Shown one piece after another: positions 1 through 11,600 of a stretch of 54,586 bases of DNA. This DNA comes from Corallochytrium limacisporum (lineage: Eukaryota > Opisthokonta). The stretch's first letter is position 1; every line of letters starts with the position of its first letter. The translations under genes were made by a program, and so were the position numbers. The stretch spans positions 442,304 through 496,889 of the forward strand of contig PDIP01000030.1 in the NCBI GenBank assembly GCA_002811645.1. Direction: 5' to 3'. Under the pieces are notes generated by a model that was not told the DNA's origin, ran no database searches, and saw only the letters and a list, made by a program, of their open reading frames with translations.

Positions 1-555
1 AGGGGGGGGAGGGCCTGCGGGGCGGTGAGGGGGTGCTGCTGGTCCCCCGCGGTTTTGCGTGCTTGGTGGCTCCTGGATGGTGGAGGTTTCGTGGTTCTTG
101 GATGTCTGTGTTTGTTTCGGTCCGTTTTGTCCTGCTGAGAATTTTGAAGTTCCTCCATGCGATTCGCCTGTATCGTATCATGACCACGCTTGTGTTGGTG
201 GCTCAATTAACACAGTGAATAATTGCAGGGTGTGACACAAACTAAAGCAAGTGTTCCAGATCGGCATTAGCACAGGTACATGAGACGAAGTACTTCGGTG
301 TACGCGGCAGCGTCCAGGGGGGAAATGAACACTGTAGATCAGGTATTAGCCTTCGATGTATATAGTTCAAGAGACAAAGCACAGGGTGTGTTATTCGAGT
401 ATGCGTATGGTTTATTAGGAATAATGGTGAATTAACGCACACGCGGAAAGAGATTCAGCAGGAAACTGCCAAGCGGTAGGATATTGTCACGTGAATCTCG
501 ACAACAGTTTGATCAGTAGAAAATTGTTATAGGGTCAATCCACTAGCGCTCAAAC
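1..555. other. Intergenic, 5' flank of the SPX-ankyrin gene
   Basis: No frame here resembles a protein family. The first 80 bases are G-rich. The last ~100 bases before the ATG at 556 are the likely promoter and 5' UTR of the downstream gene. I see no RNA gene or repeat. Confidence 0.5.
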
Positions 556-3500
556 ATGAAATTCGGTAAACACCTGCTTAGCTACCAGGTGCCAGAATGG
601 TCTTCCTATTACATCTCTTACAAGAACCTGAAGGGTGTGATTAAGACCACTGAGGTGACCAATGCGCAACAAGGTTCGTCCTTCTTCTTTGCTCTCGACC
701 GTGAGCTGGAAAAGGTCAATTCTTTCCATCAAATGAAGGTGTCTGAAGTACAAGCACGGTTTAATGTCTTGGCCAAGCAGGAAAAGCAGACTGTCTTCTC
801 CGGTGATCGTGTTGGAGCGTCATATTTACTGAGCGCATATAGACAGCTTCAGGATGAGCTGCACAAACTGCAAAACTTTGTTGAACTAAACTCTACTGGT
901 TTCCGAAAAATCTTAAAGAAGTATGACAAGAAGCTGCAGCGGACTACACAGGAGCGGTATCTTAAGTCCAAGGTCATGGTATCCTCCTTTCACGACACTC
1001 AGTCCTTGGTGCGTTTGAATGACGAGGTCGAGGACAAGATCATGGTGCTTCAGAATATGCTAGGTTCGCAGGAGTCAAAGAGCCAGCGTAGTGGTCTTAG
1101 CATGGAGAACTACGACCCCAGTGTTGGAGTCATCGACCCAACTCAGCGTCTGGTCAGCACCTTCAACAGCGACGACGTGAATCTCATGGAGGACATTCTG
1201 ACAAAGGCTGCAGAATTGACTGACGGAGACAATCGGAAGGAGGTTACAGAGACAATGGAACGCTTAATCCATCGGGCCAGTCGCGAAGGATACGTAAAGA
1301 GCCTGGGTAAGCTTGCAGATCTGGGCGCTTTGCAAGCTGTAGGGGAAAGGGTTTCCCAGGAAGCTTTCATGGAGGCCATCGGTGACGGACAAAAGGATGT
1401 GGTCGAGTTCTTTATCCAGCATATGAACCCACGCATTGAGAATTCACAGCGACGATCGGCTTTGCATTTGGCTGTGCTTGCGGAGAAGCCGGACATTCTG
1501 GAGCTTTTGCTGGAGCACGTTGCGGACCAGATAAATGTTACTGACTATGCAGGAATGACGCCTCTGTTGTACGCTGCCAACACGACCGAGTGTGTGGAAA
1601 TCCTGATACGTCACGGTGCGGACGTGAACGCACGGTCACCCATTAATGAACAATCACTTCTGCTGATTGCTGCTGAGGCGAGTAACCTGGCCACTGTGAG
1701 AGCACTGCTGAAATCTGCTGACCTGGCAGTTAATGCCACTGATGAGGCCGGACAGAGTGCCTTGCATCTTGCCGCTCGCACCGGAGCCATTCAGGTTCTG
1801 GACCTTCTGCTTGAGCATAAGATTGACATGGAAATCCAGGACAAACTTCGCAAATGGACCGCATTGTTCCTGGCAGCATCGGAAGGCAAGGTTGAATGCG
1901 TCCGCTCTCTATTGGCCAAGGGAGCTGTCGCTGCACTGGTGGATATTCATCGCTGGTCTCCTCGGACACACGCTTTGTACCGAGGATACGGCGAAATTGC
2001 CCGTGAGCTGGCAAATGCATGTCCACCAGACTTCCTGAGCACCGAGGCGGCTTACGGAGAAAACGATGCCAACGATGACGACGGTGACGGCAGTGGAGGA
2101 CCTAAAAATGATATCAGCTCTTTGGGCAAGGGCGTCACTGCGGAGAACCATAGTTTGGGTGATCCGGGGCATCCAGATCACCTTGATGCTATCCCTCCAT
2201 TGGAATTACCTCCTCCAGTTATTCCTTTCAAGCACTACGGTCACACATATCTGCGTGATGAATTGCAACTGCGCATTTCCCTGGAGAAGGAAACTCTGGA
2301 CGGCCTGGATGCCGGTCTCAGAAGCGTAGGACTAAACCGCGGTGGTGCACAGCCGGCCATTTACATGCAGCTTAGCGTGAAGAAATCAAGTAATCTGCCC
2401 TACAACGTCCTACTTCCCGCCGAGAACGTGTCGGAAGTTTTCATGTTCAGTGCCAAGCGTGAAGACGATCTCCAAGTGCAAATGGATGTCATGCAAACGT
2501 ATGGTGATCGTATCATTGGCCGTGGATTTGTTATGGGAACGAACCTCGCCGATGGTCTTGGCAAGATGGCCGTGCCTATCGTGTCTCGTGATCTGAATAT
2601 TGCAGCCAAGTTTGAATTCAACTACTGCATAGTTAGCAGTCTACCGGACAATCTCCTGAAGATGCCTGGTACTGCAAACACGTACTGGAAGTCGAAGAAG
2701 GTCTTGGACAGCCGGGCACGAGATGGAAGCAACGTGGCGGAGATTGTGACGGCGACGTCTTTGCACCCAGTCTATATAACCATGTGCGTGGAAATGGACG
2801 ACCGCCAAGGTAATGCTTCTGTAATTCCCTCTGTGTCTTTGGACGACCTGCTTCGGAACAATGCTGCAAAGCTCGAACAGATGCAAATTGAGGACGAGGC
2901 TGTCAACGCTGTGCACCAGCACCGTTTCGGCGACCGGGCTGCCTGTGAGACTGCACTGAGCTTCTTGTCACGTCTGCGTAGTCAGTTGGGTCCTCGCGTC
3001 CCATTGGAAGATTTGCTGAAGATTTGGTCTGGTGACATCCCGCTGCACATTGTGGTGACGAACCAGAAGTCACAGAGGTCTCAGTTTACCGGCAAACAGA
3101 TGAATGCGTTCGTCGACAAGTTGATTGTGGCCTGTCGCGACCACATGCCTGCTCGCGGTGTCATGTTCTCCAGTAATGACACCACTATGTGCACCATGCT
3201 GGCCCTGAAGCAGCCCCTCTACCCTGTCTTCTTCATCACCGATTTTGGTCTCGGCGAGAACACAACTGCCGGGGAGGCTGCACTTTCCATGCAGGCGGCT
3301 GTGAACTTTGCCAAGTCGATCGATTTGCTTGGTATCATTGGACGATGGGATGTCATTGCACCCTCTCCGGTGCTTTATTCTGTCATCCACGAAAGCTCAC
3401 TTATGTTCATCGTCAGCCTGAGCAAAAACGACTCTAACACGGAGCTTTTGCGCCGCCTATCCAACCAGGGCATCGATGGCATCTCCAGCGGGTCGTTGCT

Positions 3501-3564
3501 CTACATTAACGACCGCCTTACATCCACCGACAACGTAGCAGGGCCAAGTAAGATTCGCGTTTAG
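556..3564 (+). CDS. SPX-ankyrin-GDPD-like protein, PHO81/GDE1 type
   Basis: A 1002-residue protein with the domain order of yeast Pho81 and Gde1. Residues 1 to ~170 are an SPX domain: it begins MKFGKHL, has the Y-x2-SYKNLK helix, and later the basic FRKILKKYDKK helix that in SPX domains binds inositol pyrophosphates. Ankyrin repeats follow at about 230-490 (for example SALHLAVLAEKPDILELLLEH and TPLLYAANTTECVEILIRHGADVNA-like units). From ~550 comes the IPFK-x-YGH-x-YL motif found in the Pho81/Gde1 C-terminal region, then a glycerophosphodiester phosphodiesterase-like barrel ending near PVFFITDFGL, LLGIIGRWDVIAPSP and NQGIDGISSG. The HRG and E-x-D catalytic motifs of active GDPDs are not visible, so the barrel looks non-catalytic, as in Pho81, which inhibits a cyclin/CDK in phosphate starvation. 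The role as phosphate sensor is inferred. The start ATG is the first in frame and begins exactly at the SPX consensus. Confidence 0.88.
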   Translation: MKFGKHLLSYQVPEWSSYYISYKNLKGVIKTTEVTNAQQGSSFFFALDRELEKVNSFHQMKVSEVQARFNVLAKQEKQTVFSGDRVGASYLLSAYRQLQDELHKLQNFVELNSTGFRKILKKYDKKLQRTTQERYLKSKVMVSSFHDTQSLVRLNDEVEDKIMVLQNMLGSQESKSQRSGLSMENYDPSVGVIDPTQRLVSTFNSDDVNLMEDILTKAAELTDGDNRKEVTETMERLIHRASREGYVKSLGKLADLGALQAVGERVSQEAFMEAIGDGQKDVVEFFIQHMNPRIENSQRRSALHLAVLAEKPDILELLLEHVADQINVTDYAGMTPLLYAANTTECVEILIRHGADVNARSPINEQSLLLIAAEASNLATVRALLKSADLAVNATDEAGQSALHLAARTGAIQVLDLLLEHKIDMEIQDKLRKWTALFLAASEGKVECVRSLLAKGAVAALVDIHRWSPRTHALYRGYGEIARELANACPPDFLSTEAAYGENDANDDDGDGSGGPKNDISSLGKGVTAENHSLGDPGHPDHLDAIPPLELPPPVIPFKHYGHTYLRDELQLRISLEKETLDGLDAGLRSVGLNRGGAQPAIYMQLSVKKSSNLPYNVLLPAENVSEVFMFSAKREDDLQVQMDVMQTYGDRIIGRGFVMGTNLADGLGKMAVPIVSRDLNIAAKFEFNYCIVSSLPDNLLKMPGTANTYWKSKKVLDSRARDGSNVAEIVTATSLHPVYITMCVEMDDRQGNASVIPSVSLDDLLRNNAAKLEQMQIEDEAVNAVHQHRFGDRAACETALSFLSRLRSQLGPRVPLEDLLKIWSGDIPLHIVVTNQKSQRSQFTGKQMNAFVDKLIVACRDHMPARGVMFSSNDTTMCTMLALKQPLYPVFFITDFGLGENTTAGEAALSMQAAVNFAKSIDLLGIIGRWDVIAPSPVLYSVIHESSLMFIVSLSKNDSNTELLRRLSNQGIDGISSGSLLYINDRLTSTDNVAGPSKIRV

Positions 3565-5029
3565 AATGAGTTCTTTAACGGAAACCAAACCTCCAGCATG
3601 GAACCCATCATTTGTACATAATAACAAAAGAATACACTTATAATCCTTCTTGTTCATCGCTTGTTCGTGGCGTCACGCCCCAAGGCGGAGACATCACCAG
3701 GATCGCCCCCCGCCCCGTCCCCCCTTCAGGTCGACGGTCGCTTCAGATACCGACCAGCTGGCCTGGCCACCGCGCAGCATTCATGCGCAAGGCCCTCCCT
3801 ACCCGCAGTTGTTTGAATCCATACAAATACTATGGAAACCCGGGCCATTGTTTTCCCTTTGGGTGTCGGAGAGAGGCCCGGGGGACGGGAAAACCGCTGG
3901 AGGAGGTCCAGAGTTGTCCAAAGAGCGGGAGGGGCGGGGTTGGTTGGTCGCTGCCTGCATTCCCCTCTTGCTCACTACTGAGAACGAGAGATGTGTGAAG
4001 ATCTGCGTGTGTGTGTGTGTGTGTGTGCCCTGTTTCCCGGTGGTTCGCAGGGTTGGGGTTCTCACCCGAAAACCGCTTTTGGACAACAGGGACGTAGAGC
4101 AAGGACATTGTTGCCGTGTGGTGAACATGCCAACCGACTCTTTTTATGGGCCTTGCTCCTGGGTCTTCCCGGTCCCAAAGCGGAGCAGAAGGTGAGAGGT
4201 GAGCCAATGGCACCACTGCCTGGCCGGCCTCTCATTTCCCAGCACCAGTGGTTTGCATTGGGTCCTTCTGAAAGTTGCGCTTGGGAAAAATACAGGGAGG
4301 GGGGGGAGGGGTGAGCCAGGAAAAGTTCGTACGGGAGGAGTGGCAAAAAGTTAAAAAGGTTTTGGGTGCTAGGTCGCAGAAAGTGGGGGGAGGGGCTAGT
4401 AGGGCAAGAACGAAACCAGAGCGAGAGAAGGAGAGAGGGTGGGTGGGTGGGAGGAGGAGGGGACCGGGTTTCGGTGCGTGCGGTCACTGGAGTATTTCCA
4501 GCTGCTTCTTTCCTGTTTCTCTTTCCCAGCTCGTCTTTGTTTTGATTCCATCCGAGGACCGCAAGCAAGCACTTGCCGCTGTGGGAGGGGCCAGCCTATC
4601 GGCGGTTGCTTCCTCCGGGCAGGGAGTTTTTTCCTTTCGGGACTCACAAGCGGCCCTGAGATGGAAGCGTTCTGTTTGTTTTTGGAGCTCAGGTGTGCAG
4701 AATATTCCGCTTTGGGTGTCTAGCAGGCGAACGAAAGCAATTTAGAGTTCTGGATAATCAGCTATTTTGGTGTAAAGGTGAAACTTGAAGCATTCCTCAC
4801 GATTGGCCATGTGTGAATAAAATTTGAGTTAATTTGAGTACAGTGGTTTAAAGTGAATCACAAACTCGGGACGTTCGAAAGACTTTGATAGCAAGAATTA
4901 TAGTGATAAAGGACTGCAAGGTCGAGAAGAAAAAGATGCCTGTGGCGGTGGCATAGCTAAACTGTAACAAAGGGCTGGTATAACCGACATCTACTTCATT
5001 TCACTACAACTTACACAGCATTGGCAATC
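3565..5029. other. Intergenic, low-complexity GC-rich
   Basis: About 1.46 kb between two genes on the same strand. It contains a GT dinucleotide run (4007-4027), purine-rich and G-rich stretches around 4290-4460, and an AT-richer segment from ~4740 to 5029 that is the probable promoter and 5' UTR of the DEK_C-SWIB gene. Open frames here are short, overlap on both strands and show no family signature. Confidence 0.5.
4007..4027. repeat. (GT)n microsatellite
   Basis: Uninterrupted GT dinucleotides of about 21 bases, in noncoding sequence 3' of the SPX-ankyrin gene. Confidence 0.9.
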
Positions 5030-5716
5030 ATGGCTGACTTCAATGAGGAAGTCGCGCGTGTGCACCTGCGGTATATCCTCAAGGGTGTGGATCCGCAAAC
5101 AACCAGTGTAAAGCAAATCCGTGGAGAGCTTGCGGAGGCTATGGGAATAGACCTCACTGATCACAAAGAGACTGTGAAGCAGCTGGTTGTGGAGGCTTTT
5201 CACAGCAATAGCAATGGACTGTCACTCACATCAGCAACGGCGTCGCCAATTCCTAAACCTTCGGGGGCTGTGCCAGACATTGGTATTAAGTCCTCGAAAA
5301 TTACGGGAATCACTAGGGCTAAGCCAAAGGCAAAAGCAAAGAAAAAGAAATCAAAGCCAAAGGCAAAGGCAAAGGCTAAAGGTAAACCCACCAAACAGCG
5401 CACGAAAATCGTTTATGTGGATTCGAACGGAGAACCGATTAAACGTCAAGCCACTGGAGGGCTGGCCAAGAAGATGCAGCCTTCGGAAACCCTAGCAGAA
5501 GTACTCGGGTCAAGCGAATTGGTTGGACGAGCCGAAGTAGTCAAGAGGATGTGGGAAATCATCCGCGAGCGAAACCTACAGAATCCAAGCGATCGGAGAG
5601 AAATATTATGCGATGATACACTTAAGAAATTGTTTGGAGTCGACAAGGTTACTATCTTCGGCATGAACAAGTATCTTAGTAAGCATCTTAAGGATCCTGA
5701 CCAACTGACAGGATAG
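5030..5716 (+). CDS. DEK_C and SWIB domain protein (UAF30/TRI1-like)
   Basis: A 228-residue nuclear protein. Residues ~1-62 match the DEK C-terminal domain (a small helical DNA-binding fold), with the pattern VHLRYILKGVDPQTTSVKQI followed by LAEAMGIDLTDHK. Residues ~95-125 are a lysine/alanine-rich linker, a likely nuclear localisation and nucleic-acid-contacting tail. Residues ~145-228 form a SWIB/MDM2 domain, with the diagnostic VKRMWEIIRERNLQNPSDRR and FGMNKYLSKHL segments. The same two-domain order is found in yeast Uaf30 (RNA polymerase I upstream activation factor) and Tri1, and in plant SWIB proteins. The ATG at 5030 is chosen because the frame upstream holds only a TTG at 5021. It converges on the carrier gene with 107 bases between the stops. 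Role in rDNA or chromatin transcription is inferred. Confidence 0.88.
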   Translation: MADFNEEVARVHLRYILKGVDPQTTSVKQIRGELAEAMGIDLTDHKETVKQLVVEAFHSNSNGLSLTSATASPIPKPSGAVPDIGIKSSKITGITRAKPKAKAKKKKSKPKAKAKAKGKPTKQRTKIVYVDSNGEPIKRQATGGLAKKMQPSETLAEVLGSSELVGRAEVVKRMWEIIRERNLQNPSDRREILCDDTLKKLFGVDKVTIFGMNKYLSKHLKDPDQLTG

Positions 5717-5823
5717 GTGTACACACATTGTTGAAAAATTCTAGTAAAGTGGATCGCAAATATACTACTATTGCACTTAACATGTACATCTATATGAACT
5801 ACTGTTTATTTTCAAGCATTGGT

Positions 5824-6945
5824 TTATCCGCCCTGTTCATTGGCGTGATGGTGTGCTGCGAGAATCCTATTGCATTCCTCGTAGACCGCAAAGGTGGTGG
5901 CCGAAGCAAGCGCACTCTTAATTACAGAAGCAGCCGTACCTTTGAAGAATCCAGGGATGCCCTCCTGTTTGAAAATGAAAATGATACAGTTCAGTAATCC
6001 AGTGTAACGTTGTGTTCTACCAAAGTGGGCCCTTGCAGCCTCAAAGCCCTGAACCTGCAGGCGCTTCTTGACTACATCGAAAGGCATCATGATGGCCTTA
6101 GCTGACGCACCAGCCGCGGCACCAGCCACAAGATTCTGTGCGGGCTCCGACCACTGAAACCCAAGGTTTCTGTCCCCTGCTTCTGCGAGATTCTTGGCCA
6201 TGTTGAAGAACATGAATTGGAAGCCCATGTATGGGAAGATCTGCACTACTGCTGGTGTCACTCCCCGGTAAAAGGAACGCATTCCGTCCGCCCTAATCAT
6301 TTCCCGCACAGCTTGATAATAACCACGGTAGACCAGATCATTGCCTTGACCTGCGAAGCGAGTGCGCAGGACGTCTAAAGGATACGACGCAACTGTCGCA
6401 GCAGCGCCTGCAACTCCTCCGCAAAAATAGCTCTCCTTGATTCCCAAGCGGCGGAACTGATTTTCATTCTTTAGTCGCGGCAGGATTAGCTGGCGAAGTT
6501 CGTGATAGACTGCGAATTGTACGCCTCCGTAGAGGGCATACATTGCCATGGCACTCACATTGCCCTTCCAGAAAGCAGTAACACCTTCCTCAAGGTAGAT
6601 TTTTCGTGTTGCATGCAATACTCCATGATAGTACCGTTGCGCTGGTACCGTTTTATGTCCAAATGCATGCAAGGGCTCTAACTGCAGTTGTAAGCGGATC
6701 TTTATGACGTCGAATGGGGCCGTCGCCACCCGGGAGACCACACCTGCAGCCGCGCCAGCAAAGGCCGCTCCATATTTTCCGACGTAGTCTGTTGCTAACC
6801 GGCCTTTAGGAAGGTTTTCTGTTTCTATCGTTTTGGTTACTTGCTTCTGATCGTTGCTCCGCTGCAGCTTTGATCCGCTGCGCACTTGTACGGCCACCGT
6901 GGCTGATGTTGCCGCAGCATTCGGTGACCGTGCCCGTTCTGACAT
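5824..6945 (-). CDS. SLC25A19: Mitochondrial thiamine pyrophosphate carrier
   Basis: A 373-residue member of the mitochondrial carrier family, inner membrane, with three ~100-residue repeats. Each carries the P-x-[DE]-x2-[KR] signature: PFDVIKIRLQ, PLDVLRTRF and PFDVVKKRLQ. It follows the thiamine pyrophosphate carrier (animal SLC25A19, yeast Tpc1) closely, including the FWKGN-type motif after repeat one, the IFPYMGFQF segment, and the VKKRLQVQGFEAARAHFG stretch that nearly matches the animal protein. It should exchange cytosolic thiamine pyrophosphate for matrix nucleotides. The first ~60 residues are a low-complexity Ser/Ala-rich extension that is longer than usual. No intron interrupts it. 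Family assignment is firm and substrate assignment is by similarity from memory. Confidence 0.88.
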   Translation of the reverse strand: MSERARSPNAAATSATVAVQVRSGSKLQRSNDQKQVTKTIETENLPKGRLATDYVGKYGAAFAGAAAGVVSRVATAPFDVIKIRLQLQLEPLHAFGHKTVPAQRYYHGVLHATRKIYLEEGVTAFWKGNVSAMAMYALYGGVQFAVYHELRQLILPRLKNENQFRRLGIKESYFCGGVAGAAATVASYPLDVLRTRFAGQGNDLVYRGYYQAVREMIRADGMRSFYRGVTPAVVQIFPYMGFQFMFFNMAKNLAEAGDRNLGFQWSEPAQNLVAGAAAGASAKAIMMPFDVVKKRLQVQGFEAARAHFGRTQRYTGLLNCIIFIFKQEGIPGFFKGTAASVIKSALASATTFAVYEECNRILAAHHHANEQGG

Positions 6946-8618
6946 TGGTCTATGTCTTGTTGAGTACTATCGTTACGGAAATCACTTACATGGTTACCAC
7001 CGACAAATAGAACGTCCTACAAACAGGTAGCTCTCGAATCACTATTCTTCACTGGAAGTCGGCATTCAGAAGGCACTCCATTACTGGGGCCTCTCCTTTC
7101 TGTTCATCCTTGGTAGGCACCTAGTCAAGGCTGGTCATTCCCACTACGGCGCAGGATCGTTAAGGACCTTTCGCGCCTTCTAATGATCACTGTGGATGAT
7201 GACATGGTGATCAACATAAAAATTAATTCAATACACCTTGGAAGCATGTAAACCGTAGCGTATCGGGAGGTTCGAACTCTCGGCTGTCCGTGCAGGGGCC
7301 TTCCCACAGTCGCGCACCATTTCGCAGGCAGCAACCCCGCCCTCTCTCTCTTCTTCCCTGTGCAAGCCCCAAAGACCCGCAATTTCAACCCGCTTCAGCA
7401 GGCACTGAGTCACTAACCCGCACCTTCTGGCACACTGAGTCTTTCTATACGTCCATACCGGTACCAACCCAAGAAGAAATTATATTCAGCGTACTGGGAA
7501 TATTTACGGCCATATCGTACTTTGTGCCGCAGGAGCCGGTACCACGGTGCCTCCACCTTGCGACCGCGATGACGACAAAGCCCCCCCCCCCCCAAAAATG
7601 AAAGACTTTGGTTTCCCTGCTTGGGCTACTTTCCCTTGTTGGAGCACAACCACATTTGTTTTTGCAATTTTTGCAATGTCACACTACCAACCCAGGAAGA
7701 TGACAGAAGCCTGAAGCGACCCATTCATTCGACCGGCCAGGTGTGAGCTCTGCAACCACACTGGACAACGCTTGGGTCGCATCACTTAGGTGAAAACGGG
7801 AAAATATGGGGGCGGCAAACCCCTCGTTGGAGTACCACCGGTTGTTGTCGGGCAGCGGACTATGCTGGATGAACCCATCTTGAGCAATGGGGGCCCAGAA
7901 GGGGAGGGATTCCCGGTTTCAACGGCAGGGGAAACCAAGCAAAGGCCCCTCCTCCCCCGGGGGGGGGGGGATGCCTTCTTGGAAAGACATAAAACTGAAA
8001 CCCCTATAATTTCATTTCTTAATACTAAACCACACTACCCCTACCCCGCGGCAAGGGGATTGCGGTAGGGTATAGGTGGGAAATGATCACCCTGTGTTAA
8101 TTTGGTATGAGAGTGACATGACATATACTAAATTTGCCTGAAAAGCCAGCGGAGCGCCATGTTTTCCATAACTACTTTGTTACATAGTCTCCAGGGCTGG
8201 GGAGTTTCACGCAAGGGCCCACCGGAGCAAACGGTACCACAGGAAGACCGATAAACTCTGCGAGAGGCCTGCTCGCTGTTGTGCCTCCCCTTTGGTACCG
8301 CAAAAGGGCTCACCGTCCCGAGTTTATCAGCGCTGCTCGGCCATGCTATGTCCTAGGCTAGGAGAGCAGGAATCAAACTCTGTGCACCTCAGCGGGCTGT
8401 GTCTTTTGGCGGGTACGTGGTAGTGCTTCTACTAGAACTTGGCAGTGTGGAAAAGCGGTGACATTGTATTAGGTATTTTCTTCCAAAGATATGCAATCAT
8501 GCGCCAGCAAGGCTCAAGCACGAAACAAAACAGGCCGTGGGCTAAGGTTGAATCTTGCTTGAGTCTCTGCGGAGGGTAGCGACAAAAATGATATCGTAGA
8601 CGCCAGCAAAAGGGCACT
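6946..8618. other. Intergenic, shared 5' region of carrier and GBF1
   Basis: About 1.67 kb between divergent genes. It holds a C12 run near 7580, a C5G12 homopolymer junction at 7954-7970, and otherwise mixed sequence with no convincing coding frame. Promoters of the carrier (leftward) and GBF1 (rightward) must lie at its two ends. I found no tRNA: one T-arm-like hairpin near 7265-7281 lacks a matching acceptor stem. Confidence 0.5.
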
Positions 8619-11600
8619 ATGGAGTTTAAGTACCAACAGTCAGAGTTGGGCGAGCGAGAGGCGGATGCTTTGGTCAGCTGTACCCCACAGGTCATCGTTG
8701 GGGAAGCCAATCTAGTTGCTGCGTATGTGCGGCGCCAAAGCAGATGGCCGACCCCAGAGCGGACAGAATCGTTTGTTCACTTAAATGACCTGTCCCATTT
8801 GCGCCATGAACTTGCTGTCGTGGGCAACGTGCAAGACATAGGCCTAATTGCTGTCTTGCAGCCTTTTGTTGAAGTGATTCGGTCCGAATTCACTGCAGGG
8901 CCAAGTACAGGTTGTGCATTGGGATCCATTGACAAGTTTATCTCTTATGGGCTGCTAGATCTTCCCGATATCAGTGTAGCAGATGTTGCCGACGCTGTAC
9001 AGCTCATTGCAGATGGTGTGACGCATACAAGATTTCAAGCAACAGACGTTAGCAGCGATGAGGTGGTATTGTTGAAGATTCTCAAAGTGTTGAGGAATCT
9101 GCTGCTGAGCCACAATGGTAGTTTCCTGACAGACATGGCAGTGTGTGAGCTGATGCAGACATGTTTCCGTATTTGCTTCCAAACCAAACTATCTGAGCTG
9201 CTCAGAGAAAGCGCGGAGCAGGTTGTGACGGACATGGTGTTCCACTTGTTTAGGCGCCTGCCTCATTTGCACGACAATGACATCGGAGATCGCGGTATGG
9301 GTACTGCTGAGAATGCGATGCGTATGGCAAGTGCAAATGAATCCATGTTGCAAGGCCAAGACACAGAAGAAAAGGAAATTATTGAGGACATGAGAGCATC
9401 AGACTCCCACATGGATCCCACGCCTGTGGAGCAGCAACCTGAGAATAACTTAGAGGCTGACACGCCTACGCCTTCGGGAGATATAGAAATTCTATCTGCT
9501 GAGGTTGCCCAACCATCTACTGAGACCGCAGAGCAAGCTCAAGGTGAACCAGCGCCGGGAACACCCGTTCCGGAGGGCACTGTCGAAGAATCCGCGGTAG
9601 GCACACCCGAGAGGCTCAAGGCTGTGTCTGACGCGTTCGAAACACATTCAGAGGGCCATAATGAATTGTCAGAAAGAGAAAGGGAGCATATGATCCAGGA
9701 CACCATCAACCCAGAAACTAGCTCAATTACAATGCACTCTTTGTTGGTCGAAGAGAAGGGACGGGAGGAGAAGATTCCATACGGTATGCCGTGTGTGGCG
9801 GAAATTTTCAGGTTCATTGTTTCAATCACCAACATTCGAGACTCTCACAATAATGAGGCAATGATCAACATTGGCCTGCGTCTGCTGATCACAATTTTCG
9901 AGGCCAGTGCGAACGCGATCGCAGAACGCGCCTATCTGATGCGACTGATCCAGGTCTATCTCTCCCGATACATCGTGACCATTCTAAAGAAGGCAGGGCG
10001 GCTCCAGACCTTCACATTGGCTCTGCGTTTGGGACATATTTTGTTCTGTAATTATCGACGGGAACTGAAACTGCAGATGGAAAGCATGCTGCTGATTCTC
10101 ATCGAGCGGATAGCCAATGTAGAACGCCAACAAGAGTTCAGCGAGACTGCACTTGAAATGATTGCTAGTCTCTGCCGCATTCGGTATCTTATGGCAGAGC
10201 TATACCTGAACTATGATTGCAGTATTAACTGTGCCGACCTGTTCGAAACTTTGGTTAAATTCTTGTCCAAGATTGCGTACCCGGGCGGAGGCGTGCTCAC
10301 AAACTTCAATACTCTCGCATTGGATGCTTTGTTGGCTATCATTGAACAAATTAAGGCCCAGTGCACTTCAGCAGATGAGAATCTGGAGACAATTTATGGA
10401 GTGGTCAATGATAACAACACTGAGGAATTGCCGTCTTTGGAAGATCTGAAGCACATCAAGCGGCGAAAGAAGGTTTTGAAGACGGGAGCAGAGCAATTTG
10501 AGTACTCCGCAAAGAAAGGCATCAAGTTTTTGCAAGACAAAGGTATTTTATCCAATCCTCTGCCCGATGCTGAATGTGTCGAATTCTTGAGGACCAATCC
10601 GCGCTTGAACAAGGCCAAGATCGGTGAGTACATCGGTGATCGCCACCGCACAGATCTACTCAAAGTTTTCTGCGAAAGCTTCCATTTTGAAGGTCTTCGA
10701 TTGGATGAAGCTGTGCGTGCGTTCCTAGAGGCTTTCCGTTTACCGGGAGAAGCTCAAATTATTGATCGTATTATGGACGCCTTTGCGGAACGGTATTTCA
10801 GCCAGAACAAGGCCACGACGGTCATCAAATCTCGAGATGCCACCTATGTTCTCGCGTTTTCAATCATTATGCTGAATACGGATCAGCACAATCCCATGCT
10901 GAAGAAACGTATGAGTGCCGAAGACTTCATTCGCAACAATCGTGGCCAAAACGAGAAAGAGAACTTCCCGGAGGCCCTACTGAGGGAGATATACAGAGCA
11001 ATCAAGGAGAATGAGATCAAGATGCAGGAAGAGCATGAAGGAGAGGAGAGCGAAGCTTACATCTGGGATGTCATGCTGCAAAGATCTGAGGGCGAGGACG
11101 GTATGTACAAGCGTGTCCACTCCAATATCTATGACCACGACATCTTCTTGAGCATGTGGGGGGCAGCAATTGCGGCTATTTCGTATGTTTTTGAGCACGC
11201 TCCGGATCAAGCCATGGCTGACAGGGCATTGGAAGGGCTCAATGACAGTGCGATTGTCTCTGGTCACTATGCCATGTATGATGTATTTGACAATATGATC
11301 ATCTCCCTCTGCAAGTTTGCTCATCTGAAGGAGTCACCTGATGGTCGTAGATTTTCAATTTGGTTTGGGCATCAGTTCAAGGCTCAGGTCGCCACGAGAA
11401 CCCTTATGTCTCTAACCCGGGATTACGGGGACACCATGCGTGAGGCGTGGAAGAATGTGCTGCAAGCTATTCTGTTCCTGTATGAGCAGAATTTGCTGCC
11501 AGAATCCCTGTTGGTCGTGCCAGACTACCTCGCTACTGACGGTAAAGTGAGCATTAAGAAACGTGAGAAGCCAAGGGACAAGCAACGGGAGTCTGGCCTA

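Noticed and set aside
3650-4745. Several overlapping 100-180-codon frames on both strands
   Set aside because: GC-rich low-complexity sequence keeps all frames open; none shows conserved features.
7265-7281. tRNA T-arm-like hairpin with GTTCGAA loop
   Set aside because: No matching acceptor, D or anticodon arms on either strand at the right distances.
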